From: Succinivibrionaceae bacterium | Lineage (GTDB): Bacteria > Pseudomonadota > Gammaproteobacteria > Enterobacterales > Succinivibrionaceae | Direction: 5' to 3' | Length of the DNA: 50,979 bases | Assembly (NCBI GenBank): GCA_019420905.1 | Contig: JAHZGH010000003.1 | Location: 36,222 to 87,200, forward strand | In this document: piece after piece, positions 17,392-25,320 of the stretch | Numbering within the stretch: position 1 is the first letter of the stretch | How the letters are laid out: every line of letters starts with the position of its first letter | The notes under the pieces: model-generated | Databases searched by the model: none | What the model saw: only the letters and a program-made list of their open reading frames with translations | What the model was told of the DNA's origin: nothing | Translations under genes and position numbers: made by a program

Positions 17392-18441
17392 TTAATCAAA
17401 AACCTCATTACCTTGAGTGTCATACATCTCTAAGGCTTTACCTCCACCGCGAGCAACACAGGTAAGAGGATCTTCTGCAATGACAACCGGGATACCGGTT
17501 TCTTCACGAAGAAGTTTATCTAGGTTATGTAACAAAGCACCGCCACCTGAGAGCATCATGCCATGCTCGGCTATATCAGCAGCTAATTCAGGAGGAGATT
17601 TTTCCAAAGCAGTTCTTACAGCACTAACAATACCTTTGATCGGATCAGATAGTGCTTCTAAAACTTCATTAGAATTTAGTGTAAATGAGCGAGGTACACC
17701 TTCAACTACAGAACGGCCTCTAACTTCTTTTTCAAGAAGCTCTTGGTCTGCATACGCAGAACCAATTTCAATTTTTATGGATTCTGCAGTCGTTTCTCCT
17801 ATTTCATATCGTTTAGTATTACGAATATAATCAATAATAGCTTGATCAAAACGATTGCCACCGATACGAACAGAACTTGAGTAGACTATTCCATTTAATG
17901 AAATAATGGCTACCTCTGTGGTACCTCCGCCGATATCTACAATCATGGAGCCTTTTGCTTCAGATACAGGTAGTCCAGCTCCAATTGCAGCAGCCATAGG
18001 TTCAGTTATCAAAAAGACTTCACTTGCACCTGCACCTTCGACAGATTCACGAATAGCGCGTCTTTCAACCTGTGTAGCACCACAAGGGACACAAACTAAA
18101 ACTCTGGGACTTGGTTTAAAAGGAAAATGATGTGACCCAGAGAGAACTTTATTTATAAAAAATTGCAGCATTTTTTCTGTATATTGAAAATCTGCAATAA
18201 CTCCATCTTTCATAGGACGGATAACTTCAAGATTGTCGGGGCTTCTGCCGAGCATTATTTTTGCTGCTTTTCCGACTGCGTCTACTTTGCGCTGTGCACC
18301 ACCATTACGGTCAAGACGCACGGCGACCACGGAAGGCTCATTTAAAACGATGCCCTTATTTTTTATATAGATTAAAGTATTAGCTGTTCCCAAATCGATG
18401 GAAAGATCATTTGAGAATAAGCTGCGTAATTTTTTAAACAT
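17392..18441 (-). CDS. mreB: Actin-like cell-shape protein MreB
   Basis: MreB forms membrane-bound filaments that orient lateral wall synthesis. The 349-residue product is highly conserved, with the phosphate-1 motif DLGTANTLIY, the phosphate-2 motif VDIGGGTTEVAIISL and the adenosine motif LSGGGALL. The ATG at 18441 is preferred over a TTG two codons upstream because MFKKLRSLFSNDLSIDLG matches the family start. It is first in mreBCD-maf-tldD. Confidence 0.97.
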   Translation of the reverse strand: MFKKLRSLFSNDLSIDLGTANTLIYIKNKGIVLNEPSVVAVRLDRNGGAQRKVDAVGKAAKIMLGRSPDNLEVIRPMKDGVIADFQYTEKMLQFFINKVLSGSHHFPFKPSPRVLVCVPCGATQVERRAIRESVEGAGASEVFLITEPMAAAIGAGLPVSEAKGSMIVDIGGGTTEVAIISLNGIVYSSSVRIGGNRFDQAIIDYIRNTKRYEIGETTAESIKIEIGSAYADQELLEKEVRGRSVVEGVPRSFTLNSNEVLEALSDPIKGIVSAVRTALEKSPPELAADIAEHGMMLSGGGALLHNLDKLLREETGIPVVIAEDPLTCVARGGGKALEMYDTQGNEVFD

Positions 18442-18504
18442 TGCCAAGGCCTAGAACCGATTCAAAATAATAGGTTATTGTTCAGATGTTGAAATATGAT
18501 CGCA

Positions 18505-18513
18505 AGTATAGCA
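18505..18513 (-). promoter_or_regulatory. Candidate extended -10 promoter for mreB
   Basis: On the minus strand TGCTATACT forms an extended -10 (TG, one base, TATACT) about 65 bp before mreB. No good -35 lies 17 bp upstream, which is common for extended -10 promoters. Confidence 0.4.
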
Positions 18514-18631
18514 CACCATAAAAAAAGATTGTTTAGATACAAAGTAATGTCCTGAATTTTTACGATAAATAAGCGCTTGGCTTTTAATATAAAAAATATT
18601 TTTTTGTCAAAAAATTTTTTATAGATAGGAT

Positions 18632-19141
18632 TTAAAAAGGAATTTCTCCATCATAATTATTAATAGCGGTTAGTGCCGGTTCTAAGTTAGATTGAAACTC
18701 AGGTTGGTTTATAGCTTTAGGTGGATGAGTAACTATAAAATCTGCATTATGTTTTGTCTGTAAACCATTTTGGGAAGTTTCATTCTCATTTACAATATTG
18801 AGATTTTTATTACCAAGCATTTGCATTTCTTCGGCAAAGATTTCAGTAATACTGCGTTTTTGATTTTGTTTATCTTGATAAGATCTTGTTTTTAGGCGTC
18901 CTTCAATATATATTTGCGATCCTTTATGAAGGTATGTTTGAGCAATTCCTGCTAATTTTCCAAAAAGAACAATCCGATGCCATTCAGCTATTTCTGTAAT
19001 TTGTCCACTTTCAGAATCTCTCCTTATTTCATTAGTGACTAAAGAGATATTAGCTACCATAATTCCAGAATTAGTTTGTCTAATAACAGGCTCATCTCCT
19101 ATGTTTCCAATTAAAATTACTTTGTTGATACCTCTTGCCAT
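18632..19141 (-). CDS. ssb: Single-stranded DNA-binding protein SSB
   Basis: SSB coats single-stranded DNA in replication and repair and recruits partners through its tail. The 169-residue product has the OB-fold (MARGINKVILIGNIGDEPVIR, EWHRIVLFGKLAGIAQTYL, GSQIYIEGRLKTR). A variable linker follows, and the acidic tip is DGEIPF in place of the usual DDDIPF. It diverges from uvrA, as in E. coli, but I see no LexA box in the shared 152-bp gap. Confidence 0.96.
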   Translation of the reverse strand: MARGINKVILIGNIGDEPVIRQTNSGIMVANISLVTNEIRRDSESGQITEIAEWHRIVLFGKLAGIAQTYLHKGSQIYIEGRLKTRSYQDKQNQKRSITEIFAEEMQMLGNKNLNIVNENETSQNGLQTKHNADFIVTHPPKAINQPEFQSNLEPALTAINNYDGEIPF

Positions 19142-19293
19142 GATAAAAATCCTCGTAAATTTTGTTAGAGTGTTTAGCTTATAATTTGTTAAAGTTTATA
19201 ACTGCTTAAGATATGTCATATATAGACTTGAGCATTAAGTGCTAATTTAGAACGACTGATAATAAAGAATATTTTTAAATCAAAAAGTTAACT

Positions 19294-22134
19294 ATGGAAG
19301 AAATTTTTATTCGTGGTGCACGTACACACAACTTAAAGAATATAAATGTAAAAATTCCTCGTAATAAGTTATGTGTAATTACAGGCCTGTCAGGATCAGG
19401 CAAATCTTCATTAGCATTTGATACTTTATATGCAGAAGGTCAAAGACGTTATGTTGAGTCTTTGTCATCTTATGCCAGGCAATTTTTATCTTTGATGGAC
19501 AAGCCGGATGTAGATTCAATTGATGGCTTATCTCCAGCAATTTCTATTGAACAAAAATCTACCTCACATAATCCTCGTTCAACAGTTGGGACAATTACAG
19601 AAATTCACGACTATTTACGTTTGATGTGGGCGCGTATTGGTGTAGCTAAATGTCCAACTCACGGAACTATTTTAAAAGCTCAAACTATTACGCAGATGAC
19701 AGATACTGTAATGTCTCTCCCGGAAGAAGCGCGTTATATGATACTTTCTCCTGTTATACGAGGCCGTAAGGGAGAATATAAGCAATTATTTTCTGATTTA
19801 GCACGAGATGGATTTATTCGTGTTAGAGTTGATGGTGAGATTTGTGATCTATCAGATCCTCCCTCTTTAGCTTTAAGAGTTAAGCATAACATTGAAATTG
19901 TAGTTGATCGTTTTAAAGTACGCTCAGATCAGCGCCAGAGAGTGGCAGATTCTTTAGAAATTGCTTTGAAGTATGCTGATGGCTTAGCTATTGTTGCACC
20001 TATGGATGAGCATAATATTGAAGAAGAATTATTATTTTCAAGCCATTATTCCTGCCCACATTGTGGGTATTCTATTCAAGAATTAGAGCCTCGAGATTTT
20101 TCTTTTAATAATCCTCATGGGTCATGTCCTAAGTGTGAAGGCTTAGGAGTATTGATGGTATTAGATGAAAATAAAGTTGTTCCAGATCCAAATAAGTCTG
20201 TATTTGAAGGAGCTATTGTAGGTTGGGATAGACGTTCTGTTTGGTATTTTAGGCAATTAGAAGCAGTAGCTTCACATTTTAATATCGATCTTCATAAAAG
20301 TTTTGCCTCTTTAAGTAGAAAAGAACAAGAGATATTTTTATATGGTTCAGGAAAAGAACCTATTCCTATGGAATTTTCTTATTCTAAGGGACAAAAGGTT
20401 GAAACTTCATTACAGCCTTTTGAAGGGGTAATTCCTAACTATGAAAGGCGCTTAAAAGAAACAGATTCTGATTATGTAAGAGATTTTATTTCTAAATTGA
20501 TGACGCCTTCTTTATGTCCAGAATGTAAAGGAGCACGTTTGAAGAAAGAATATTGTCATGTTTTTGTTGGTGAAAAAAGTTTGCCGGAAATCAATGAATT
20601 TTCTATTGTTAAGGCTCAAGAATTTTTCAATAATTTAAATTTAAGCAAACAAGAGCATGGTATTGCTGACAGAATTTTAAAGGAAATTCGTAGCCGTTTA
20701 TCATTTTTAATTAATGTAGGTCTAGGCTATCTGAATTTGTCTCGAAGCGCAGAAACATTATCTGGAGGTGAGGCTCAGCGTATTAGACTTGCAAGTCAAA
20801 TAGGTTCTGGACTTACAGGAGTTATGTATGTTTTAGATGAACCTAGCATTGGGCTACATCAAAGAGATAATAGTAAGCTTATTGAAGCTTTAAAAAATTT
20901 ACGAAATTTAGGAAACTGCGTAATAGTAGTAGAACACGATGAAGAAACCATGCGTAATGCAGATTTTATCTTTGACATTGGTCCTGGTGCTGGCATTCAT
21001 GGTGGAACAGTTGTAGCTCAAGGAACGGTATTTGATTTAGAGAAAAATCCAAACTCTCTTACAGGGGATTATTTATCTGGACGTAAACGCATTGAAATTC
21101 CTAAAAATAGAGTTCAGCCTGCTGGTAAATTTTTAGAGTTAAAGGGGTGTAGTGGTAATAACTTAAAAAATATTGATGTTAAATTTCCTGTGGGATGTTT
21201 TATTACCGTTACAGGTGTTTCTGGATCAGGTAAATCTACACTTATTAACGATACATTAGTAAGAATTGCTGAAAGAAAACTTAATAAGGTAAGTACAAAT
21301 GATGAGCCGGCTCCTTATCAATCTATAGGGGGACTAGAATATTTTGATAAAATTATTTGTATAGATCAAAGCCCAATTGGTCGTACACCTCGTTCAAATC
21401 CAGCAACATATGTTGGGTTATTTACAGATATTCGCGATCTTTTTGCAAAAACGGCAGAAGCTCGTAAACGAGGTTATGGACCAGGACGCTTTTCTTTTAA
21501 TGTTAAAGGCGGACGCTGCGAAGCATGTCAGGGAGATGGAACAATAAGGGTTTCGATGAATTTTTTGCCTGATGTTTATGTTAAATGTGAAGAGTGTCAG
21601 GGGCAACGTTATAATCGTGAAACTTTAGAGGTTACATATAAAGGGAAAAATATCTCTGAAGTTTTAAATATGAATGTAGAAACTGCTTTAGCATTTTTTA
21701 GTGCAGTGCCTACTATCGCAAATAAATTACAAACATTGATGGATGTAGGATTGTCTTATATTACATTAGGGCAATCTGCATTGACTTTTTCTGGGGGAGA
21801 GGCGCAGCGTATCAAGCTTTCAAAAGAATTATCTCGGCGCGGCAGCGGTAAAACTTTATATGTATTAGATGAGCCAACGACAGGCTTGCATTTTCACGAT
21901 GTAAAACAGCTTTTGGATGTATTATTGCGTCTTAGAAATCAAGGGAATACGGTTATTGTTATTGAACATAATTTAGATGTTATAAAAAGCGCTGATTATT
22001 TAATTGATTTAGGTCCAGAGGGAGGCAATGGTGGAGGAGAGATTATTGCTTGTGGTTCACCTGAGGAATTAGCTGAATGTGAACGTTCATTTACAGGTAA
22101 ATTTTTAAAACCCATTTTGGAACGAGGTTATTGA
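19294..22134 (+). CDS. uvrA: Excinuclease ABC subunit A (UvrA)
   Basis: UvrA finds bulky DNA lesions and loads UvrB in nucleotide excision repair. The 946-residue product has two ABC modules. Walker A motifs are GLSGSGKSS near residue 32 and GVSGSGKST near residue 645. Signatures are LSGGEAQRIRLA and FSGGEAQRIKLS, with Walker B motifs LDEPSIGLH and LDEPTTGLH. Zinc-finger cysteines are visible (CPHCGY...CPKC and CEACQG...CEECQG). Length is close to the 940 of E. coli. The SD is weak. The stop overlaps the SD of the next gene. Confidence 0.98.
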   Translation: MEEIFIRGARTHNLKNINVKIPRNKLCVITGLSGSGKSSLAFDTLYAEGQRRYVESLSSYARQFLSLMDKPDVDSIDGLSPAISIEQKSTSHNPRSTVGTITEIHDYLRLMWARIGVAKCPTHGTILKAQTITQMTDTVMSLPEEARYMILSPVIRGRKGEYKQLFSDLARDGFIRVRVDGEICDLSDPPSLALRVKHNIEIVVDRFKVRSDQRQRVADSLEIALKYADGLAIVAPMDEHNIEEELLFSSHYSCPHCGYSIQELEPRDFSFNNPHGSCPKCEGLGVLMVLDENKVVPDPNKSVFEGAIVGWDRRSVWYFRQLEAVASHFNIDLHKSFASLSRKEQEIFLYGSGKEPIPMEFSYSKGQKVETSLQPFEGVIPNYERRLKETDSDYVRDFISKLMTPSLCPECKGARLKKEYCHVFVGEKSLPEINEFSIVKAQEFFNNLNLSKQEHGIADRILKEIRSRLSFLINVGLGYLNLSRSAETLSGGEAQRIRLASQIGSGLTGVMYVLDEPSIGLHQRDNSKLIEALKNLRNLGNCVIVVEHDEETMRNADFIFDIGPGAGIHGGTVVAQGTVFDLEKNPNSLTGDYLSGRKRIEIPKNRVQPAGKFLELKGCSGNNLKNIDVKFPVGCFITVTGVSGSGKSTLINDTLVRIAERKLNKVSTNDEPAPYQSIGGLEYFDKIICIDQSPIGRTPRSNPATYVGLFTDIRDLFAKTAEARKRGYGPGRFSFNVKGGRCEACQGDGTIRVSMNFLPDVYVKCEECQGQRYNRETLEVTYKGKNISEVLNMNVETALAFFSAVPTIANKLQTLMDVGLSYITLGQSALTFSGGEAQRIKLSKELSRRGSGKTLYVLDEPTTGLHFHDVKQLLDVLLRLRNQGNTVIVIEHNLDVIKSADYLIDLGPEGGNGGGEIIACGSPEELAECERSFTGKFLKPILERGY

Positions 22135-22145
22135 AGGAGATTTTT

Positions 22146-22523
22146 ATGTACGAACTGACTGAACGAGAGTATGAAGCAACTTTAAAACTTAATGCTGAAT
22201 ATAGACAGTCTTTATTTATTAATAAAACTTTAGAAAATAAAGCATTATTTATTATTTTACAAGAAGAAGGTCCTTTTTTGTTAGAGGATAACGGTCAAGA
22301 GGGGGAAGAACAGGCTACAATTTTACCTGTATGGTGCCATGAGAAATTTGCTAAGGCTTATATTGATAATGTGAATCTACCTGCAGCAAAGGTTCAACAA
22401 ATAACATTAGATGTTTTTAGATCAAAATGGGTCCCGATGCTAAATGAGAATAAGATTCTTTTGGGGTTTATGCCAGTAGCAGGCTTGGAATTTTCTGTAG
22501 ACGATCCCTCATGCTTAGAGTAA
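22146..22523 (+). CDS. DUF2750 family protein
   Basis: This is an acidic 125-residue protein resembling DUF2750, a family without a settled function. Visible features are FIILQEEGPFLLEDN followed by ILPVWCHEKFAKAYID, and a C-terminal LNENKILLGFMPVAGLEFSV, which match that family's layout. The SD AAGGAG overlaps the uvrA stop and sits 6 nt before the ATG at 22146, so the gene is translated from the uvrA message. A TTG at 22131 is less likely. It ends at a shared terminator. A link to DNA repair is only suggested by position. Confidence 0.75.
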   Translation: MYELTEREYEATLKLNAEYRQSLFINKTLENKALFIILQEEGPFLLEDNGQEGEEQATILPVWCHEKFAKAYIDNVNLPAAKVQQITLDVFRSKWVPMLNENKILLGFMPVAGLEFSVDDPSCLE

Positions 22524-22541
22524 TTGGCTTTATCTAAAAAT

Positions 22542-22573
22542 AATTCCCCGTTATTTACAAATAACGGGGAATT
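22542..22573. terminator. Bidirectional terminator between the DUF2750 gene and the binding-protein gene
   Basis: AATTCCCCGTTATTT (22542-22556) and AAATAACGGGGAATT (22559-22573) make a perfect 15-bp stem. Flanking A and T tracts allow use from both sides. Confidence 0.85.
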
Positions 22574-22594
22574 TATTTGAAATTATATAATTAT

Positions 22595-23743
22595 TTACTT
22601 AGCGGCATTAGCACGAGCAGCAGCATCTTCAATAGAGAGCTTAGCTGCGGCTGCTTTTAAGCTTTCTAAATCAAGATTAGATAGTGCAACTAGCTCTTCC
22701 TTAGAATAAGGTAACTGGTCAACGAAGTACTTCTCATAGTTAGCATAATCATCAGGAGAAGATACATATAGGTAAGGGAAAGTAATATCTTCAAACTTAC
22801 CTTCAAAGCCAGTGTAATTGCCTTTAATTGCATTATAAACAGCCATAAAAGCAAATAAAGGATCACAGTAATGACCACCAGACTGACCAGCCATAGAGCC
22901 ATTCTTTAAGCGCTCACCTAAATCTGGTAAGAAATCGGTGGATACTACAGCAACCTTGCCAGTCTTGCCGGCTCTTTCTACAGCAGCAACAGCGCCCTGT
23001 AAAGGATCTCCGCCACCACCAGCAGGAATTAAAGCATCAAGGTTAGGATTTGCAGCCATTAAAGCTTCAGCAGCTTTGGAACCACCTTCGGAGGAAGTAC
23101 CAGCATATTGAGGCTCACTTAAAGTAGCTTTATCATTAGGATGCTCTTTATTCCATTGCTCGACTCCGGCTTTATAACCTTCCCATCTTCCAAGCCATGT
23201 TGCATCACCTTGTTCCCAGCCAATTAAGCCGATATTACGGCAACCTTTATCAAGGAGGATCTTTACAAGGTTAGCACCATTTTCTGGCTCATTTTCATGA
23301 ACAGCACCGATAAAGTAAGGAGAGTCGGTAGCCATCTTGTAGATATCAGGACTTGCAGTCTTAGAGATAATACGGAAGAACTGAGCTAAATAAACTTCAT
23401 TATCATTAGCTGTTTTAATAGCAGAAATCATTTCAGTATCAGCAGAATTGCAAATAATGATACCTTGGCAACCTGCAGCAACTAACTGTTCAACTGAAGC
23501 TGTTACTTTCTCAGAAACATGGGCCTGGTCGACATATTGAACTTCGACACCTAATGCGGAAGAAGCTTCATCAAGGATACGCTTACAGCAAGATCCTAAA
23601 ACATCTGTTGATGACCAAATTGAAACACCAATTTTAATATCACTGTTATCAATAGCTAATGCTTGGGTACTAAATGTGGCTAAACCAGCAGCTAAAACGC
23701 TACAAGCAATTCCTTTTGACAACTTATTCAAAGTCAATCTCAT
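22595..23743 (-). CDS. Sugar ABC transporter periplasmic binding protein (probably L-arabinose)
   Basis: This is a ribose/galactose-type periplasmic binding protein (Peripla_BP_4 fold) that would deliver a sugar to the permeases encoded divergently. The 382-residue precursor has a signal peptide ending ALA before IDNSDIKIGVSIW, and two Rossmann-like halves (for example GCQGIIICNSADTEMISAI and GCRNIGLIGWEQG). The ATG at 23743 has SD AGGGAAG with 7-nt spacing; the ATG two codons earlier is too close to the SD. The pair of adjacent cysteines near residue 50 is unusual. The sugar is inferred from araA in the same locus. Confidence 0.82.
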   Translation of the reverse strand: MRLTLNKLSKGIACSVLAAGLATFSTQALAIDNSDIKIGVSIWSSTDVLGSCCKRILDEASSALGVEVQYVDQAHVSEKVTASVEQLVAAGCQGIIICNSADTEMISAIKTANDNEVYLAQFFRIISKTASPDIYKMATDSPYFIGAVHENEPENGANLVKILLDKGCRNIGLIGWEQGDATWLGRWEGYKAGVEQWNKEHPNDKATLSEPQYAGTSSEGGSKAAEALMAANPNLDALIPAGGGGDPLQGAVAAVERAGKTGKVAVVSTDFLPDLGERLKNGSMAGQSGGHYCDPLFAFMAVYNAIKGNYTGFEGKFEDITFPYLYVSSPDDYANYEKYFVDQLPYSKEELVALSNLDLESLKAAAAKLSIEDAAARANAAK

Positions 23744-23844
23744 AACCATACTTCCCTATGTGTATACTAAGCTAATACAAGTTTTTTTAAGGTTAAGCAA
23801 TTCTGCTTGTTTCTTATAAATATAAATAATAATGATTTTTTTAT

Positions 23845-23866
23845 CGTAAACGTATGCATACGTCAC
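23845..23866. promoter_or_regulatory. Operator-like palindrome upstream of the binding-protein gene
   Basis: ACGTATGCATACGT (23850-23863) is a perfect 14-bp palindrome, preceded by CGTAAACG (23845-23852). It lies about 105 bp before the binding-protein start and resembles LacI/GalR-family operators. The cognate regulator is not in the window. Confidence 0.5.
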
Positions 23867-24146
23867 AAAAAACAAATAAATTTAAAAAAAATATATTTTA
23901 ATCTGTATTTTTTTATTGTTTATCAAAAAATTAAATTTTTACTTTTAATATTTAGTACAAAATATTTGTATTAAAAATAATAATCGATTTCTTTATTAAA
24001 TTTACATTTTTTTATTTTGATAATTTAAAAGATAAATTTATTATTGGCGAATAATTGATTATCTCTTTTAAGAGAAATTTTTCTTAATAATCCTTGTAGC
24101 AATCGCAAGAATAACCTTTATTTAAGTAGATAACTAAGGTTTATCT

Positions 24147-24168
24147 AACTGCGATCTTGATCAAAATT
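24147..24168 (+). promoter_or_regulatory. Candidate CRP (cAMP receptor protein) site
   Basis: The core TGCGATCTTGATCAAA (24150-24165) fits TGTGA-N6-TCACA with one mismatch per half. The flanking A/T bases and the central GATC spacing also agree with the 22-bp CRP consensus, by eye about 17 of 22 positions. Catabolite control of a sugar-uptake operon is expected. Confidence 0.55.
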
Positions 24169-24210
24169 TTGTAAAAAAAATCAAAAAAAAATGTGCGCCA
24201 TCTTGAATAA

Positions 24211-24226
24211 TCGCAAACGTTTACGG
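24211..24226. promoter_or_regulatory. LacI-type operator-like palindrome upstream of the permease operon
   Basis: An AAACGTTT core (24215-24222) sits within a near-palindrome running from 24211 to 24226 with two mismatches. Its right half, CGTTTACG, is the complement of the CGTAAACG word found about 360 bp away. It ends 8 bp before the predicted -35. Confidence 0.5.
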
Positions 24227-24234
24227 TTTTACAT

Positions 24235-24263
24235 TTAACATTATTTTATTATGTGCTTATAAG
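24235..24263 (+). promoter_or_regulatory. Candidate sigma-70 promoter of the sugar permease operon
   Basis: TTAACA (24235-24240), 17 bp, TATAAG (24258-24263): each hexamer matches five of six consensus bases with ideal spacing. A start near 24270 would give a leader of about 90 nt. Confidence 0.6.
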
Positions 24264-24358
24264 TACAGTGTTACATTGCTGTGCAAACTTAAAAAAGTAT
24301 TAGTTTGGCTAAATCTCTCGTCAGAGGTCGTTTTTTTTATTTACATAGGGAATTGCAT

Positions 24359-25309
24359 ATGACTGGAATAAAAAATCTTTCCGGTGCTGCTAAGGGTTAC
24401 ATAGTATTAACGGCATTGGTATTTCTTTCCTGGCTTATCTTTAAAATTCTAACTCCGGATAATTTCGGTTCTCCTAGTAATTTATTAAGTTACTTTCAGG
24501 CCAGTCTTATTGCTACGGTAGGAGCTATTGGTTTCTATTTCGTTATGGACATGGGATTGTTCGACTTTTCTATTGGCGCAAACATTATTTTGTCAGCAAT
24601 CGTTGGTTGTCAGTTAGCAACCAGTTTTGAGCTTGGTTACGCAGGATTGATTTTAGGAAGTATAGCTACCGGTGCTTTAGTTGGCCTATGCAATGGTTAT
24701 TTCTATGTAAAATTGCGTATTCCTTCGATGATTGTTACAGCAGGCTTAGCCTTGATTTATGAGTCTTTAGCTAACTATATGGCTGGCGGAGCCAAAATGA
24801 CTTTACCTACCGAATTATGTGCATTTGGTCAGATGCCGGGAAATATCATTCTTGCAGTTATTACATTTATCATTGCCTATGTAGTTTTAAATTATACTAA
24901 ATTTGGTACCTATACTTATGCTATTGGTTCTAATGAATTAGTAGCAAAGAATATGGGTATTAACGTTGATAAATTTAAAGTTTTAGCCTTTATTTTAAGT
25001 GGTGCATTCTTTGGCGCTATGGCTGTATTGACTATCAGTTATGGTTCTTCAATGGTAGCTGTTACAGGTATGTCTTCTATGAGCCGAAACTTTATTCCTA
25101 CTATGGGATGTTTCTTCGGCTTGGCTTTTATGAAGTATGGTATTCCGTTACAGGCTATTATCTTAGGTGAATTTATTGTCAATATTATTTTCTTCGGTTT
25201 TATTTCATTAGGTGCTCCTACTGCAATTCAAGATGTAATTACCGGTTTAGCCTTACTCATCATCATTACCTTTACCACTAAAGTCACTAAAGGCGAAATT
25301 GTTAAATAA
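24359..25309 (+). CDS. Sugar ABC transporter permease, first subunit
   Basis: This inner-membrane permease belongs to the BPD_transp_2 (RbsC/XylH/AraH) family. The 316-residue product has eight to ten hydrophobic segments and the family motif GALVGLCNGYFYVKLRIPSMIVT, then YAIGSNELVAKNMGINVDKFK, which includes the usual ATPase-contact loop. The ATG at 24359 is preferred because AGGGAA lies about 6 nt upstream; a TTG at 24305 would add an unlikely extension. With the second permease at 26841 it probably makes a heterodimer, as in LsrC/LsrD and YtfT/YjfF. Confidence 0.88.
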   Translation: MTGIKNLSGAAKGYIVLTALVFLSWLIFKILTPDNFGSPSNLLSYFQASLIATVGAIGFYFVMDMGLFDFSIGANIILSAIVGCQLATSFELGYAGLILGSIATGALVGLCNGYFYVKLRIPSMIVTAGLALIYESLANYMAGGAKMTLPTELCAFGQMPGNIILAVITFIIAYVVLNYTKFGTYTYAIGSNELVAKNMGINVDKFKVLAFILSGAFFGAMAVLTISYGSSMVAVTGMSSMSRNFIPTMGCFFGLAFMKYGIPLQAIILGEFIVNIIFFGFISLGAPTAIQDVITGLALLIIITFTTKVTKGEIVK

Positions 25310-25320
25310 GGGGACAGAAA

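Larger units (their letters stand above)
23744..24358. other. Divergent control region of the sugar-uptake locus
   Basis: A 615-bp AT-rich gap separates the binding-protein gene from the permease operon and holds no gene. It contains a CRP-like site, two palindromes of LacI-operator type sharing the word CGTAAACG, and a good sigma-70 promoter facing the permeases, each listed separately. Confidence 0.7.

Noticed and set aside
17417..17830. 137-codon open frame opposite mreB
   Set aside because: It mirrors the conserved mreB codons; Ser/Pro-rich composition is typical of antisense frames.
22690..22902. Small hydrophobic open frame inside the binding-protein gene
   Set aside because: It is an out-of-frame reading of a clear coding region without its own SD.
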